Assembly (NCBI RefSeq): GCF_900112135.1
Contig: NZ_FOLC01000024.1
Span: 1 to 64,000 of the forward strand
From: Collimonas sp. OK412
GTDB taxonomy: Bacteria > Pseudomonadota > Gammaproteobacteria > Burkholderiales > Burkholderiaceae_D
Direction of reading: 5' to 3'
DNA: 64,000 bases
The notes under the pieces were generated by a model. That model did no database searches and was not told the origin of the DNA. It saw nothing but the letters and a program-made list of their open reading frames with translations. Made by a program: the position numbers and the translations under genes. Positions 33,767 through 43,337 of the stretch are shown here, piece by piece. Position 1 is the first letter of the stretch. Every line of letters starts with the position of its first letter.

Positions 33767-34909
33767 TCAGCCCGGCACTTTGCCTTCCACGCCTTGCACG
33801 TAGAACTTGATGCCATGCAGGAAAGCATCGTCCGCCACGGCGTCCTTGGCCACTACTTCCTTGCCGGTGTTGTCGACCACAGGGCCTTTCCAGATCGGCG
33901 CGCTGCCGTCGATGATGGCTTTCTTGCGCTCGGCGACCAGGGTCTTGACGTCGGCCGGCAGGTCAGGATTGAAGGCGCCGAGGTCGATGCCGTCTTCTTT
34001 CAGGCCGAGCCAGCTGCTGCCGGTTTTCCAGGTGCTGTCCAGCACTTCGCCGACGCGCTTGTTGTAGTACACGCTCCAGTTGATCATCGATGCCGCCTGG
34101 TGGGCTTTCGGGCCGAAGCTGGTCATGTCGCTATCCCAGCCGAAGGCGTATACACCCTTTTCCTGGGCGGTCTGCACCACGGCGGCGGAGTCGGTGTTTT
34201 GCATCAGCACATCGACGCCCTGGCCGATCAACGTGGTCGCAGCTTCGCGTTCCTTACCCGGATCGAACCACTTGTTGACCCACACCACGCGCGTGGTGGC
34301 TTTCGGATTGACCGAACGCGCGCCCAGGGTGAAGGAATCGATGTTGCGGATCACTTCAGGAATCGGCACCGAAGCGACCACGCCGAGCTTGCCCGACTTG
34401 CTCATCTTGCCTGCCACCACGCCGGCCAGGTAGGCGCCTTCATAAGTACGGACGTCGTACTGGGCCAGGTTGTCGGCAGTCTTGAAGCCGGTCGCATGCT
34501 CGAATTTGACGTCCGGGAATTCCTTGGCCACCTTCAGCATCGCTTCCATGTAACCGAAGGTAGTGCCGAAGATCAGCTTGTTGCCGTCGACCGCCAGCTG
34601 GCGGATCACGCGCTCGGCGTCGGCGGCCGATTCAGGCACGTTCTCGACGAACGTGGTTTTCACCTTGTCGCCGTATTTTTCCTCGACCGCCTTGCGTCCC
34701 TTGTCGTGGGCGAAGGTCCAGCCGGCGTCGCCCACCGGCCCGATGTAGACAAAAGCCACTTTCAGCGGTTCGGCCTTGGCCGGCGCGGCTGCCGCTGCTG
34801 GGGCGCTGGCAGCCGGCGCCGGCGTTTCGTCTTTCTTGCCGCAGCCGATCAGCGTGGCGGCAGCCAGCGCTGTGAGCATTGCGAGTGATGCCCTGCGTGA
34901 AATCTTCAT
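33767..34909 (-). CDS. BMP-family lipoprotein binding protein (nucleoside/purine ABC importer)
   Basis: A 380-aa lipoprotein with lipobox LIGC near residue 23 and an Ala/Pro linker. The mature part opens LKVAFVYIGPVGDAGWTFAHDKGRK and has GYMEAMLKVAKEFPDVKFEHATG, NTDSAAVVQTAQEKGVYAFGWDSDM and the family's usual end. BMP (Med/PnrA-like) proteins bind nucleosides. It is the last gene of an ATPase-permease-permease-binding protein unit. ATG 34909 opens the signal peptide. Confidence 0.9.
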   Translation of the reverse strand: MKISRRASLAMLTALAAATLIGCGKKDETPAPAASAPAAAAAPAKAEPLKVAFVYIGPVGDAGWTFAHDKGRKAVEEKYGDKVKTTFVENVPESAADAERVIRQLAVDGNKLIFGTTFGYMEAMLKVAKEFPDVKFEHATGFKTADNLAQYDVRTYEGAYLAGVVAGKMSKSGKLGVVASVPIPEVIRNIDSFTLGARSVNPKATTRVVWVNKWFDPGKEREAATTLIGQGVDVLMQNTDSAAVVQTAQEKGVYAFGWDSDMTSFGPKAHQAASMINWSVYYNKRVGEVLDSTWKTGSSWLGLKEDGIDLGAFNPDLPADVKTLVAERKKAIIDGSAPIWKGPVVDNTGKEVVAKDAVADDAFLHGIKFYVQGVEGKVPG

Positions 34910-34931
34910 GTGTATCTCCCTTGGTGGTTGG

Positions 34932-35852
34932 TCAGCTTGCATCAGGTTTAAAAGGTTTGCCCAGCGATGCCGGCATGTTCAGGCGGATCCAGTCCGGGTT
35001 GCGCGAAATCAGCGCCAGCACCACGATGGTGGCGACATACGGCAGCATCGACAGGATTTGCGACGGCAGCGTCACGCCTATGCCCTGCAGGTAGAACTGC
35101 AGGATGGTGACGCCGCCGAACAGCAGCGCGCCCAGCAGCACGCGCGCCGGCCGCCAGGTGGCGAACGCGGTCAGCGCCAGCGCGATCCAGCCGCGCCCGG
35201 AGACCAGCCCTTCCACCCACATCGGCGTGTACACCAGCGACAGGTACGCGCCGGCCAGGCCGCAGCAGGCGCCGCCGAACAGCAGCGCGGCGAAGCGTAT
35301 CCAGCGCACCGGGTAACCAAGCGCATGGGCCGATTCCGGCGATTCGCCGACGGCGCGCAGCACCAGGCCGGCGCGCGTGCGGTAAATGAACCAGCCGATG
35401 GCGGCGCACAGCAGCAGAGCCAGGTAACTCATCCAATGCTGCTGGAACAGGGCCTGGCCGATAAAGGGAATATCCTTCAGCAGCGGAATCGCCAGCGTTT
35501 GCGAAGGCAAGGCCAGGCCGACAAAACGCTGGCCGATGAAGGCCGACAGCCCTGCGCCGAAAATCGACAAGGCCAGCCCGGTGGCCACCTGGTTGGTCGC
35601 CAGCACCAGCGCCAGCCAGGAAAACAGCGCCGCCATCAGCACTCCGCTGAGCGCGCCCGCCAGGAAACCGAGCAGCGGGCTATGGGTGGTGTAGCCGACC
35701 GCAAAACCGGCGATCGCGGCTACCAGCATCATGCCTTCCGCGCCAAGGTTGAGGACGCCGGCGCGCTCGTTGATCAGCAGGCCGAGCGCCGCCAGCAGCA
35801 GCGGCGTTCCGGCGTTGATCGAGGCGGCGATGAGAGAAGCGAATTGTTCCAT
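34932..35852 (-). CDS. Nucleoside ABC permease 2 (BPD_transp_2 family)
   Basis: A 306-aa inner-membrane protein with eight to ten helices. It shows GTPLLLAALGLLINERAGVLNLGAEGMMLVAA near the N-terminus, the characteristic NLGAEG motif of YufQ/NupQ-type permeases, and ends with residues common to this group. It lies 5 bp after permease 1 and 22 bp before the binding-protein gene. Confidence 0.9.
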   Translation of the reverse strand: MEQFASLIAASINAGTPLLLAALGLLINERAGVLNLGAEGMMLVAAIAGFAVGYTTHSPLLGFLAGALSGVLMAALFSWLALVLATNQVATGLALSIFGAGLSAFIGQRFVGLALPSQTLAIPLLKDIPFIGQALFQQHWMSYLALLLCAAIGWFIYRTRAGLVLRAVGESPESAHALGYPVRWIRFAALLFGGACCGLAGAYLSLVYTPMWVEGLVSGRGWIALALTAFATWRPARVLLGALLFGGVTILQFYLQGIGVTLPSQILSMLPYVATIVVLALISRNPDWIRLNMPASLGKPFKPDAS

Positions 35853-35857
35853 ATCCG

Positions 35858-36946
35858 TCAGACCTTGGCTTTGCGGCGCAGGCGATAATCAATCAGGGTA
35901 TCGCTGGCCAACAGTAAAAACAGCAGCATGCCCTGGAACACGCCGGTAATTGCCGACGGCAAGCCGAGCCGCGATTGCGCCAGCTCGCCGCCCAGGTACA
36001 GCAGCGACATCACCAGCCCGCCCAGCACCGCGCCGACCGGATGCAGGCGGCCGATGAACGCAACGATGATGGCGGCAAAACCGTAGCCGGGCGATACCGA
36101 CGGCAGCAGCTGGCCGATCGGTCCGGCGATCTCGAAGGCGCCCGCCAGGCCGGCGAAGCTGCCGGAAATCAGCAGCGAGGTCCACAGAGCGCTGCGGCTG
36201 GAAAAGCCGGCATAACGCGCCGCATGCGGCGCCGTGCCGCCGACGAACAGCGAAAAGCCGCGCAAGCTGCGCGCCACGAACACCGTCATCACCGCCGCCA
36301 GCACCAGCGTCACGGCAAAACCGATATGCAGGCGCGTTCCGCCCAGCAGCGCCGGCAGCATGAATTCGCTGGAGAACACTTTCGACTGCGGGAAATTCAT
36401 GCCGTTCGGGTCTTTCAGCGGCCCGTTGACCGCATACATCAGCAGCAGTTGCGCGACATAGGTCAGCATCAGCGACACCAGGATTTCATTGGCGTTGAAG
36501 CGGTCGCGCAGCAGCGCCGTGATGCTGGCCCAGAAGGCGCCGCCGAGGATGCCGGCGACGATCATCAGGAACAGGCCGAGGCCGCCGGGAATCGCATGGC
36601 CGGGCACATCGACCAGCACCAGCGTGGCGCCGGCAAACAGGGCGCCGACGGTGAACTGGCCTTCGGCGCCGATATTCCAGACATTGGCGCGGAAGCATAC
36701 CGCCAGGCCCAGCGCGCACAAGATCAAGGGCACCGATTTCAGCAGCAGTTCGCTGATGGCGCGCTTGCCGTTGAACGGATCGATCAGGAACACCTTGAGG
36801 CCGGCCAGCGGATCCTTGCCCAGCGCGATGAACAGCAAGGCGCCGAGCAGCATCGTCATTACCACCGCCAGCACCGGCGACAGGTAGGTCATGGCGCGCG
36901 ACGGCGTGCCGCGCAATTCCAGTTTCCACGGCCAGAAATTACGCAT
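35858..36946 (-). CDS. Nucleoside ABC permease 1 (BPD_transp_2 family)
   Basis: A 362-aa inner-membrane permease of YufP/NupP type with the conserved NVWNIGAEGQFTVGALFA and GGTAPHAARYAGFSSR segments. ATG 36946 has GGAGG upstream and overlaps the ATPase stop codon by eight bases; an in-frame start at 36964 is possible. It forms the channel with permease 2. Confidence 0.9.
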   Translation of the reverse strand: MRNFWPWKLELRGTPSRAMTYLSPVLAVVMTMLLGALLFIALGKDPLAGLKVFLIDPFNGKRAISELLLKSVPLILCALGLAVCFRANVWNIGAEGQFTVGALFAGATLVLVDVPGHAIPGGLGLFLMIVAGILGGAFWASITALLRDRFNANEILVSLMLTYVAQLLLMYAVNGPLKDPNGMNFPQSKVFSSEFMLPALLGGTRLHIGFAVTLVLAAVMTVFVARSLRGFSLFVGGTAPHAARYAGFSSRSALWTSLLISGSFAGLAGAFEIAGPIGQLLPSVSPGYGFAAIIVAFIGRLHPVGAVLGGLVMSLLYLGGELAQSRLGLPSAITGVFQGMLLFLLLASDTLIDYRLRRKAKV

Positions 36947-38477
36947 GCGCAGCCTCCGGCGCATCTTGCCACAGGCCGCTCATCCACAAGCCGACCTGCT
37001 CGCGCGTAGCCTGTTCGATCGGGACCGAAGGCGACAGCCTGCCCTTGGCGATGACATGCAAGCGGTCGCACAAGGCGAACAGTTCATCGAGTTCTTCGGA
37101 AATGATCAGCACTGCACAGCCTTCTTTTTTCAATGCCAGGATTTCGGCGTGGATCTGCGCGGCGGCGCCGACATCGACGCCCCAGGTCGGCTGCGCCACG
37201 ATAAACACGGCAGGCTTGCGCTCCAGCTCGCGGCCGACGATAAATTTCTGCAGGTTGCCGCCGGACAGGCTCTTCGCCAGCGCATCGGGGCCGCCGGCCT
37301 TGACCTTGAAACGGTCGATGATATGGGCGGCGATCTTGCGCGTGTAGTCGAAATCGATCATGCCGCGCTTGACGTAAGGCGGTTTCTGGTGCGACAGCAG
37401 CATGTTGGCGGCCAGCGTCATGCCCGGCACAGCGCCGCGCCCCAGCCGCTCTTCCGGCACCAGCCCAAGGCCGAGCGCGCGGCGCGGATTGGGCGCCAGC
37501 TGCCCGGCGGCGCGGCCGGCCAGCATCACCATGTTGGGCGCGCCGCGCTGGTCTTCGCCCGACAGCGCCGCCAGCAGCTCCTGCTGGCCGTTGCCGGAAA
37601 CACCGGCGATGCCGACAATCTCGCCGGCACGTACTTCGCATTCGATATCGTGCAGTTCGGTGGCGAACAGATGCGCCTTCGGCAAGCTCAGGCGATTCAG
37701 ATGCAGCTTGCGTTCGCTGCGCTGTGAATCTGGATTGCGCTCACGCTGCAGACGCACCAATTCATCGCCGATCATCAGGCGCGACAGGCCGGCGCTGGTT
37801 TCGTTGCGCGGATCGCAGTTGCCGCTGACTTTGCCGTTGCGCATCACCGTGGCGCTGTGGCAGAGCGCGCGGATTTCATCCAGCTTGTGGCTGATGTACA
37901 GGATGCTGCAACCTTCCGCGGCCAGCTTGCGCAGGGTGACGAACAGCTTGTCTACCGCTTGCGGCGTCAGCACCGAAGTCGGTTCGTCCAGGATCAGCAG
38001 CTGCGGGCTGGTCAGCAAGGCGCGCACGATCTCGACGCGCTGGCGTTCGCCCACCGACAGCGTATGCACATGACGATGCGGCTCCAGCTCCAGCCCGTAC
38101 TTTTCTCCGGTCTGGCGGATTTGCGCCACCAGTTCCGGCATGCTGACGTCCGAGGCCAGGCCGAGGGCGATGTTTTCAGCGACAGTCAGCGTATCGAACA
38201 GGGAGAAATGCTGGAACACCATGGCGATGCCGAGCTTGCGCGCGATATGCGGGTTGGCGATGTGGACCTGCTCGCCGTTCCAGAAAATCTCGCCGGCGTC
38301 CGGTTTCACGGTGCCGAAAATGATTTTCATCAGGGTCGACTTGCCGGCGCCGTTTTCGCCGAGGACGGCATGGATTTCGCCGGGCGCGACGCGCAGGTTG
38401 ATATCGTCATTCGCCAGCACGCCCGGATAGGCTTTGCGGATATGGGCGATTTCCAGACGCGGTATGGTTGAAGTCAT
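36939..38477 (-). CDS. Nucleoside ABC ATPase with two nucleotide-binding domains
   Basis: A 512-aa fused ATPase. The first domain has Walker A GENGAGKST near residue 38, LSVGERQRVEIVRAL and LLILDEPTSVL. The second has a degenerate P-loop GVSGNGQQELL and signature LSGGNLQKFIVGREL, as is usual for sugar/nucleoside ATPases of the RbsA/YufO type. The frame extends to 38615, but ATG 38477 opens the family N-terminus (PRLEIAHIRKAYPG). First gene of the importer unit, divergent from the GntR regulator. Confidence 0.92.
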   Translation of the reverse strand: MTSTIPRLEIAHIRKAYPGVLANDDINLRVAPGEIHAVLGENGAGKSTLMKIIFGTVKPDAGEIFWNGEQVHIANPHIARKLGIAMVFQHFSLFDTLTVAENIALGLASDVSMPELVAQIRQTGEKYGLELEPHRHVHTLSVGERQRVEIVRALLTSPQLLILDEPTSVLTPQAVDKLFVTLRKLAAEGCSILYISHKLDEIRALCHSATVMRNGKVSGNCDPRNETSAGLSRLMIGDELVRLQRERNPDSQRSERKLHLNRLSLPKAHLFATELHDIECEVRAGEIVGIAGVSGNGQQELLAALSGEDQRGAPNMVMLAGRAAGQLAPNPRRALGLGLVPEERLGRGAVPGMTLAANMLLSHQKPPYVKRGMIDFDYTRKIAAHIIDRFKVKAGGPDALAKSLSGGNLQKFIVGRELERKPAVFIVAQPTWGVDVGAAAQIHAEILALKKEGCAVLIISEELDELFALCDRLHVIAKGRLSPSVPIEQATREQVGLWMSGLWQDAPEAAHA

Positions 38478-38781
38478 TTTCTTTTGCCTGTACCGATAAA
38501 AAGACTGTTGCAAAATGATTCCAGCGTCGCCGCCCTGCCAGCCGCGCCATTGAGCGCGCCAAAGCAAGCAACATGCTACATCAATTCCTGTGCCAATCGC
38601 CGACTTGGACCACAATGTCTTGTCGGCATAAAGCCCTTACAAAAGCAAACTGCATGCCAGACACGGATACGCGCGGCCCACCGCATCTGGCGTGATTCGT
38701 GCTACCGGCTAGCGTGTGATCGGCAGCAGGATTTGCGGTAGCATGGCCACAGGCTTGTTATCCGAAACAGAAATGGGACCC
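38478..38781. other. Divergent promoter region, nucleoside importer and GntR gene
   Basis: About 300 bp between the importer ATPase and the regulator. It should hold both promoters. I found no TGTATACA palindrome here like those before the TonB receptor, and no strong hairpin. Confidence 0.45.
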
Positions 38782-39510
38782 ATGAGAAAAAAGTCTGGTG
38801 ACACGGTTTCTTCGCCGGCCAAGCCCGCCGCCAAACGGGGCAGCGGCATTGTCGACCAAAAGATCTACGACTCCGTGCTGAAGGCGGTGATGAGCCAGCG
38901 CCTGCCGCCCGGCACCAAGCTGACCGAAGCCAGCCTGTGCGAACTGTTCGCCGTCAGCCGCACTATCGTGCGCAAGGCGATCCAGCGCCTGGCACACGAC
39001 CACATCCTCGAATTGCGCCCCAACCGCGGCGCCATCATCGCCCAGCCGACGCCGCAGGAAACCCGCGAAATCTTTGCCGCCCGGCGCGCCATCGAAGCGG
39101 CGATCGTGCCGCTGGCGGCCGCCAACGCCACCCGCGCCCAGATCACCCGCCTGCGCCAGATCGTGCGGGAAGAACACGCATCCTTCCACTCCGGCGACCA
39201 CGCCAAATGGATACGCCTGGGCGGCGAGTTCCATATCCTGCTGTCCGACAGCGCCGGCAACCCGGTGCTGACCCGCTTCCTGCGCGAACTGGTGTCGCGT
39301 TGCTCATTGATCATCGCGCTGTACCAGGCGCCGGGCAAGACCGCCTGCCCGAACGACGAACACGAACAGCTGATCGACGCCATCGCCGCCGGCGACGCCG
39401 CGCTGGCGGTCAGGATGATGGACCAGCACCTGCTGGACATCGAACGCGCCCTGCGCCTGAGCGACGACCAGCACGAAGTGGACCTGGCCGAAATCCTCGA
39501 TATCGCGTAA
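38782..39510 (+). CDS. GntR-family regulator (FCD) of the nucleoside block
   Basis: About 242 aa. The winged helix reads KIYDSVLKAVMSQRLPPGTKLTEASLCELFAVSRTIVRKAIQRLAHDHILELRPNRGAII, and the FCD domain has IRLGGEFHILLSDSAGNPVLTRFLRELVSR and the closing histidine DQHLLDIERAL. Position between the nucleoside importer and the TonB-nucleoside hydrolase unit suggests it controls one or both. The start is uncertain: ATG 38782 has GGGA before it; ATG 38773, ATG 38743 and GTG 38716 are in frame. Confidence 0.83.
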   Translation: MRKKSGDTVSSPAKPAAKRGSGIVDQKIYDSVLKAVMSQRLPPGTKLTEASLCELFAVSRTIVRKAIQRLAHDHILELRPNRGAIIAQPTPQETREIFAARRAIEAAIVPLAAANATRAQITRLRQIVREEHASFHSGDHAKWIRLGGEFHILLSDSAGNPVLTRFLRELVSRCSLIIALYQAPGKTACPNDEHEQLIDAIAAGDAALAVRMMDQHLLDIERALRLSDDQHEVDLAEILDIA

Positions 39511-39574
39511 CCGGACCAGCTTGCCTGTTGCCCCGTTTCCTCTCTTGGCGGACATTGCCCCAAGCGGTTTAAAG

Positions 39575-39582
39575 TGTATACA
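39575..39582. promoter_or_regulatory. TGTATACA palindrome 1
   Basis: A perfect 8-bp palindrome followed by A, in AT-rich sequence between the GntR gene and the TonB receptor. FCD GntR regulators commonly bind short palindromes of this kind (TTGTATACAA type). Confidence 0.5.
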
Positions 39583-39774
39583 AATTATTAAAAAATGTCG
39601 CTAATCCGAGACAGGGATGCGCACTAAACCGGTTCCCGCCGGCGGCGGCCATCCCTAATTTGGCGCGGGCCTCACCAATAAATAGCGTGGCGGCTCACCA
39701 AAATCCAGCTTTCCGGCGTCTTCGCAATTTCCCATCAAAACGGCGCGGCTCGCCATCAGAAACCGTTTTTCATA

Positions 39775-39782
39775 TGTATACA
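39775..39782. promoter_or_regulatory. TGTATACA palindrome 2
   Basis: The same nine bases (TGTATACAA) exactly 200 bp after palindrome 1, again in AT-rich DNA ahead of the TonB receptor. The pair suggests a double operator. Confidence 0.5.
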
Positions 39783-39986
39783 ATCTGTTTTCCACATAAA
39801 CCGTAATACCGTTTTTTCCTTTCTTCCTGCCCGAAAAAATTCTGGCACGGTCTTTGCGTTACATGAATCCGTTCCGGGCCGATCGCGGGGATTGCCTGCC
39901 AATGGCCCGATCCTTGCGCGACGAAGGCAAAACAAGAATTCAAGCAAGTCCGGTTTATCAATGTCGATAACAGAGGGATGGGAAAA

Positions 39987-42239
39987 ATGGGAAAAAGAGC
40001 GAGGGCACGCGCCCGCATTTATTGCGCGCAAAAGATGGTGCTGACATTGGGAGCCGCACTGCCGTTCAGCGCAGCGCTGGCGCAGACGGCAGGCAGCACG
40101 GCGCCCGCGGCAACCGCCGAAGCGCCGCAAGCCGGCTCTTCGCTGCAGCTGGAAACCATGACGGTGACAGCGCAGCGGCGCGTCGAAAAAATCAAGGACG
40201 TGCCGATTTCGGTGACCCTGATCAAGGGCGAAACCCTGGATGTGCTCAATTCCGGCGGCCAGGATATCCGCGTGCTGGCCGCCAAGGTGCCAAGCCTGAA
40301 CATCGAATCGTCGAACGGCCGCACCTTCCCGCGCTTCTATATCCGCGGTTACGGCAATACCGATTTTTCCACCTTCGCCTCGCAGCCGGTATCCCTGATA
40401 TTCGACGACGTGGTCCAGGAAAACGCCGCCCTCAAAGGCTTCCCGATGTTCGACCTGGCCGGCGTCGAAGTGCTGCGCGGCCCGCAAGGCACGCTGTTCG
40501 GCCGCAATACGCCGGCCGGCGTGGTCAAGTTCGATTCGGCCAAGCCGAGCCTGGACAAGGTCTCCGGTTATTACAGCATCTCCGACGGCACCCACAATAC
40601 CGCCAATGCCGAAGCAGCGGTCAACGTGCCGCTGAGCGACCAATGGGCGATGCGCTTCTCGACCCTGGTGCAGCACCGCGACGACTGGGTCAGCAACAAC
40701 GGCGGCGGCACGCCTTTTCTGGAGGGCTACAACGAACGCGCCGGACGCCTGCAATTCCTGTACAAACCGGACGGCACGTTCAACGCCCTGTTCAATATCC
40801 ACTCGCGTGCGACCGAGGGCAGCGCGCGTTTGTTCCGCGCCAATATCCTGGAAAAAGGCAGCGACGGCTTCGTCGCCGGCTTCAGTCCTTCCCAGGTCAC
40901 CTTCAACGGCTTGAACACGCAGGCTCTGCATACCGCCGGCGGCAGCGCCCGGCTGAGCTGGAACCTGGACCAGGTCAAGCTGTACTCGATCACCGGCTAT
41001 GAAACCATTTCCAGCTATTTCAGCCGCGGCGACATCGACGGCGGCACGCCGACCGGCCCCGGCTTCATTCCGTTCCAGGTGCAGACCGGCGGCGGCGTCG
41101 CCGACCACAAGCAGTTCTCGCAAGAGTTCCGGGTCGAATCGAAGAACGAAGGACCGCTCAACTGGCAGACCGGCCTCTACTACTTCTATGAAGACGTAGC
41201 GGGCAACAGCTCCAACTTCGACAGCACCACCCAGCTGCAGACCAGCTACCTGCAGAACCGCCAGAAAAACACCGCCTACGCGGCATTCGGCTCGCTGACT
41301 TATGACGTCAACGACAGGCTCAAATTGCGCGGCGGCCTGCGTTACACCCAGGACAAAAAGGATTTCTCCAACGAAGTCGCCAACAACGTGACGTTCACCG
41401 GCCCCGGCTCGATCAGCGAAAGCAAATCGAACGTCAGCTGGGACCTCAGCGCCAACTATGCCTTGACCAAGGACATCAATACGTATGCACGGGTAGCCAC
41501 CGGCTTCCGCGCACCGAGTATCGCGGCGCCGTCGTCCTCGGTGCCGATCACCGTGGCCAACGCGGAAACCATCACTTCCTATGAAGCGGGGATCAAGGCC
41601 GACCTGTTCAACCGCCGCGCCCGCGCCAACTTCAGCGTCTACAGTTTCGACGTCAAGAACCAGCAGCTGACGGCGGTGGGCGGCAACTCCAACTCGATCA
41701 TGCTGGTGAATGCGGCCAAGACCGTAGGGCGCGGCGCCGAACTGGACCTGGAAGCGAACGTGACCGAACGCTTGCGCATGACGTTAGGCGGCAGCTACAA
41801 CTACACCCAGATCCGCGATCCGAACCTGCTGGTGGCCGGCTGCGCGTCCTGCACCGTGCTCAATACCCAGGTACGGCCGGGGCTGTATTCGATCAACGGC
41901 AATTCCCTACCGCAAGCGCCGAAGTGGATTGCCAACGTCACGGCGCGCTACGGCATCCCGATGGGCAACAACGACGAGCTGTTCTTCTATACCGACTGGG
42001 CTTATCGCAGCAAGATCAACTTCTTCCTGTACAACTCGACCGAGTTCACCGGCAAACCGTTGCTGGAAGGCGGCTTGCGCGTAGGCTACAAGTGGGATGG
42101 CGACAAGTATGAAGTCGCTGCCTTCGCCCGCAACATCACCAACAAGATCGTGGCGGTCGGCGGCATCGACTTCGACAACCGGACGGCGTTCATCAACGAT
42201 CCGCGCATGTTCGGCGTGCAGTTCCGGTCGAACTTCTAA
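39987..42239 (+). CDS. TonB-dependent receptor, probable nucleoside-linked
   Basis: A 750-aa outer-membrane receptor. A long basic N-terminus (KRARARARIYCAQK) leads into a signal peptide ending ALAQT, then a TonB box-like LETMTVTAQRR, plug with RTFPRFYIRGYGNTDF and VEVLRGPQGTLFGRNTPAGVV, and a barrel ending MFGVQFRSNF. It begins a plus-strand run with an alpha/beta hydrolase and two nucleoside hydrolases, so a nucleoside or nucleotide-like ligand is suggested by context only. ATG 39987 is chosen over ATG 39978 on ribosome-binding-site spacing. Confidence 0.88.
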   Translation: MGKRARARARIYCAQKMVLTLGAALPFSAALAQTAGSTAPAATAEAPQAGSSLQLETMTVTAQRRVEKIKDVPISVTLIKGETLDVLNSGGQDIRVLAAKVPSLNIESSNGRTFPRFYIRGYGNTDFSTFASQPVSLIFDDVVQENAALKGFPMFDLAGVEVLRGPQGTLFGRNTPAGVVKFDSAKPSLDKVSGYYSISDGTHNTANAEAAVNVPLSDQWAMRFSTLVQHRDDWVSNNGGGTPFLEGYNERAGRLQFLYKPDGTFNALFNIHSRATEGSARLFRANILEKGSDGFVAGFSPSQVTFNGLNTQALHTAGGSARLSWNLDQVKLYSITGYETISSYFSRGDIDGGTPTGPGFIPFQVQTGGGVADHKQFSQEFRVESKNEGPLNWQTGLYYFYEDVAGNSSNFDSTTQLQTSYLQNRQKNTAYAAFGSLTYDVNDRLKLRGGLRYTQDKKDFSNEVANNVTFTGPGSISESKSNVSWDLSANYALTKDINTYARVATGFRAPSIAAPSSSVPITVANAETITSYEAGIKADLFNRRARANFSVYSFDVKNQQLTAVGGNSNSIMLVNAAKTVGRGAELDLEANVTERLRMTLGGSYNYTQIRDPNLLVAGCASCTVLNTQVRPGLYSINGNSLPQAPKWIANVTARYGIPMGNNDELFFYTDWAYRSKINFFLYNSTEFTGKPLLEGGLRVGYKWDGDKYEVAAFARNITNKIVAVGGIDFDNRTAFINDPRMFGVQFRSNF

Positions 42240-42332
42240 GCTGCTGCCTGGCAGTGCAATCGCAGCGATCATCCAGGGGCGGCGCAACTGCCGCGCCTGG
42301 ATCATCGCGCAAGATTCCATCGGGAGAGACAC

Positions 42333-43280
42333 ATGCATGACGCTGACGGCTGCGGCAAACCCTGGCGGCGGATGGCGGCCGCCGCATGCTCCGTGCTGGC
42401 GATCGGCATCGCCTTGCTGGCGCCGGCCGGCGCCGCAGGGCAAGCCGCTTTGCCGGAGCAGAAAACCGCGGTCCTGTTTGGCGCCAACATCCGCTATTAC
42501 GATATCGGCAGCGGTCCGGTGCTGGTGCTGGTGCACGGCCTGGGCAGCAGCGCCAAGGGCGACTGGGGCCAGGTCATGCTGCCGCTGGCGCAAAACCACA
42601 GGGTGCTGGCGCTGGACCAGCTGGGGTTCGGCAATTCCGACAAGCCGCAAATCGATTACGGGATCCAGACCTGGGTCGATTTCCTCGGCGAATTCCTGCG
42701 CCAGAACCAGGTAGCCGATTTCACGCTGGTAGGCGAATCATTGGGTGGATGGATCTCGGCGCAATATACGATACAAGCGTTGCGCGGCGTCGCCGCCGGT
42801 CCGAGCCTGGGCTTGCCCAAGCCGGCGCGGCTGGTGCTGTCCGATTCGGCCGGCCTGCACGCGACCATGAAGCGCCTGTCCGCGCCTCCTCCGCCCGGCA
42901 AGCCGGCAATTGTCGGCGCCTCGCTGGCTGGCGAGAAACAGCTGCTGGCGAGCGTGTTTCATTCGCCCTCCTACCAGACCGACCAGGCATTGCGCGACGG
43001 CCTGGCCTGGAGCCTGGCCAAAGGCGACGCCTGGGCCATCCGCGCAGTGCGCAATCCAGCCTTGCTCGATGAAACCGTGGACCGCCAGCTAGGCGCGATC
43101 AAGATTCCGACCCTGGTGATCTGGGGCGAACACGACAAGCTGCTGCCGCTGCAAGACGGCCGCTATTTCGCCTCGAAAATCGGCGGCGCCGAACTGAAGA
43201 TCATCCCCGGCAGCGGCCATGCGCCGATGATTGAAACGCCGGATGCCTTCCTGGCGGCGCTGCAGCCGTTTTTGCGATAA
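42333..43280 (+). CDS. Exported alpha/beta hydrolase
   Basis: A 315-aa hydrolase with an N-terminal hydrophobic signal (about residues 12-36, AACSVLAIGIALLAPAGAAG). The fold shows oxyanion-hole VLVHGLGSSAKG, nucleophile LVGESLGGW (Ser near 136), acid WGEHDKLLP and His in GSGHAPMIE. The ester or amide substrate is unknown. It sits between the TonB receptor and two nucleoside hydrolases with a good GGAG site, so it may remove acyl groups from an imported nucleoside-type compound. Confidence 0.85.
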   Translation: MHDADGCGKPWRRMAAAACSVLAIGIALLAPAGAAGQAALPEQKTAVLFGANIRYYDIGSGPVLVLVHGLGSSAKGDWGQVMLPLAQNHRVLALDQLGFGNSDKPQIDYGIQTWVDFLGEFLRQNQVADFTLVGESLGGWISAQYTIQALRGVAAGPSLGLPKPARLVLSDSAGLHATMKRLSAPPPPGKPAIVGASLAGEKQLLASVFHSPSYQTDQALRDGLAWSLAKGDAWAIRAVRNPALLDETVDRQLGAIKIPTLVIWGEHDKLLPLQDGRYFASKIGGAELKIIPGSGHAPMIETPDAFLAALQPFLR

Positions 43281-43337
43281 CCTGCGGCGGCAGCGCCGAA
43301 CATGTTTTTATATTTTCCATTTGAAAGTAGCTAATCG

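Larger units (their letters stand above)
39511..39986. other. Upstream region of TonB receptor with two palindromes
   Basis: These 476 bases have no believable gene on the plus strand. The long minus-strand frame crossing the region is a shadow of the receptor gene. AT-rich stretches near 39570-39600 and 39765-39845 are likely promoter territory and contain the two TGTATACA sites. Confidence 0.55.

Noticed and set aside
39756-42240. Large minus-strand ORFs (up to 455 codons) opposite the TonB receptor, and similar long antisense frames elsewhere
   Set aside because: High-GC codon bias opens antisense frames; these show no domains and mirror real genes.
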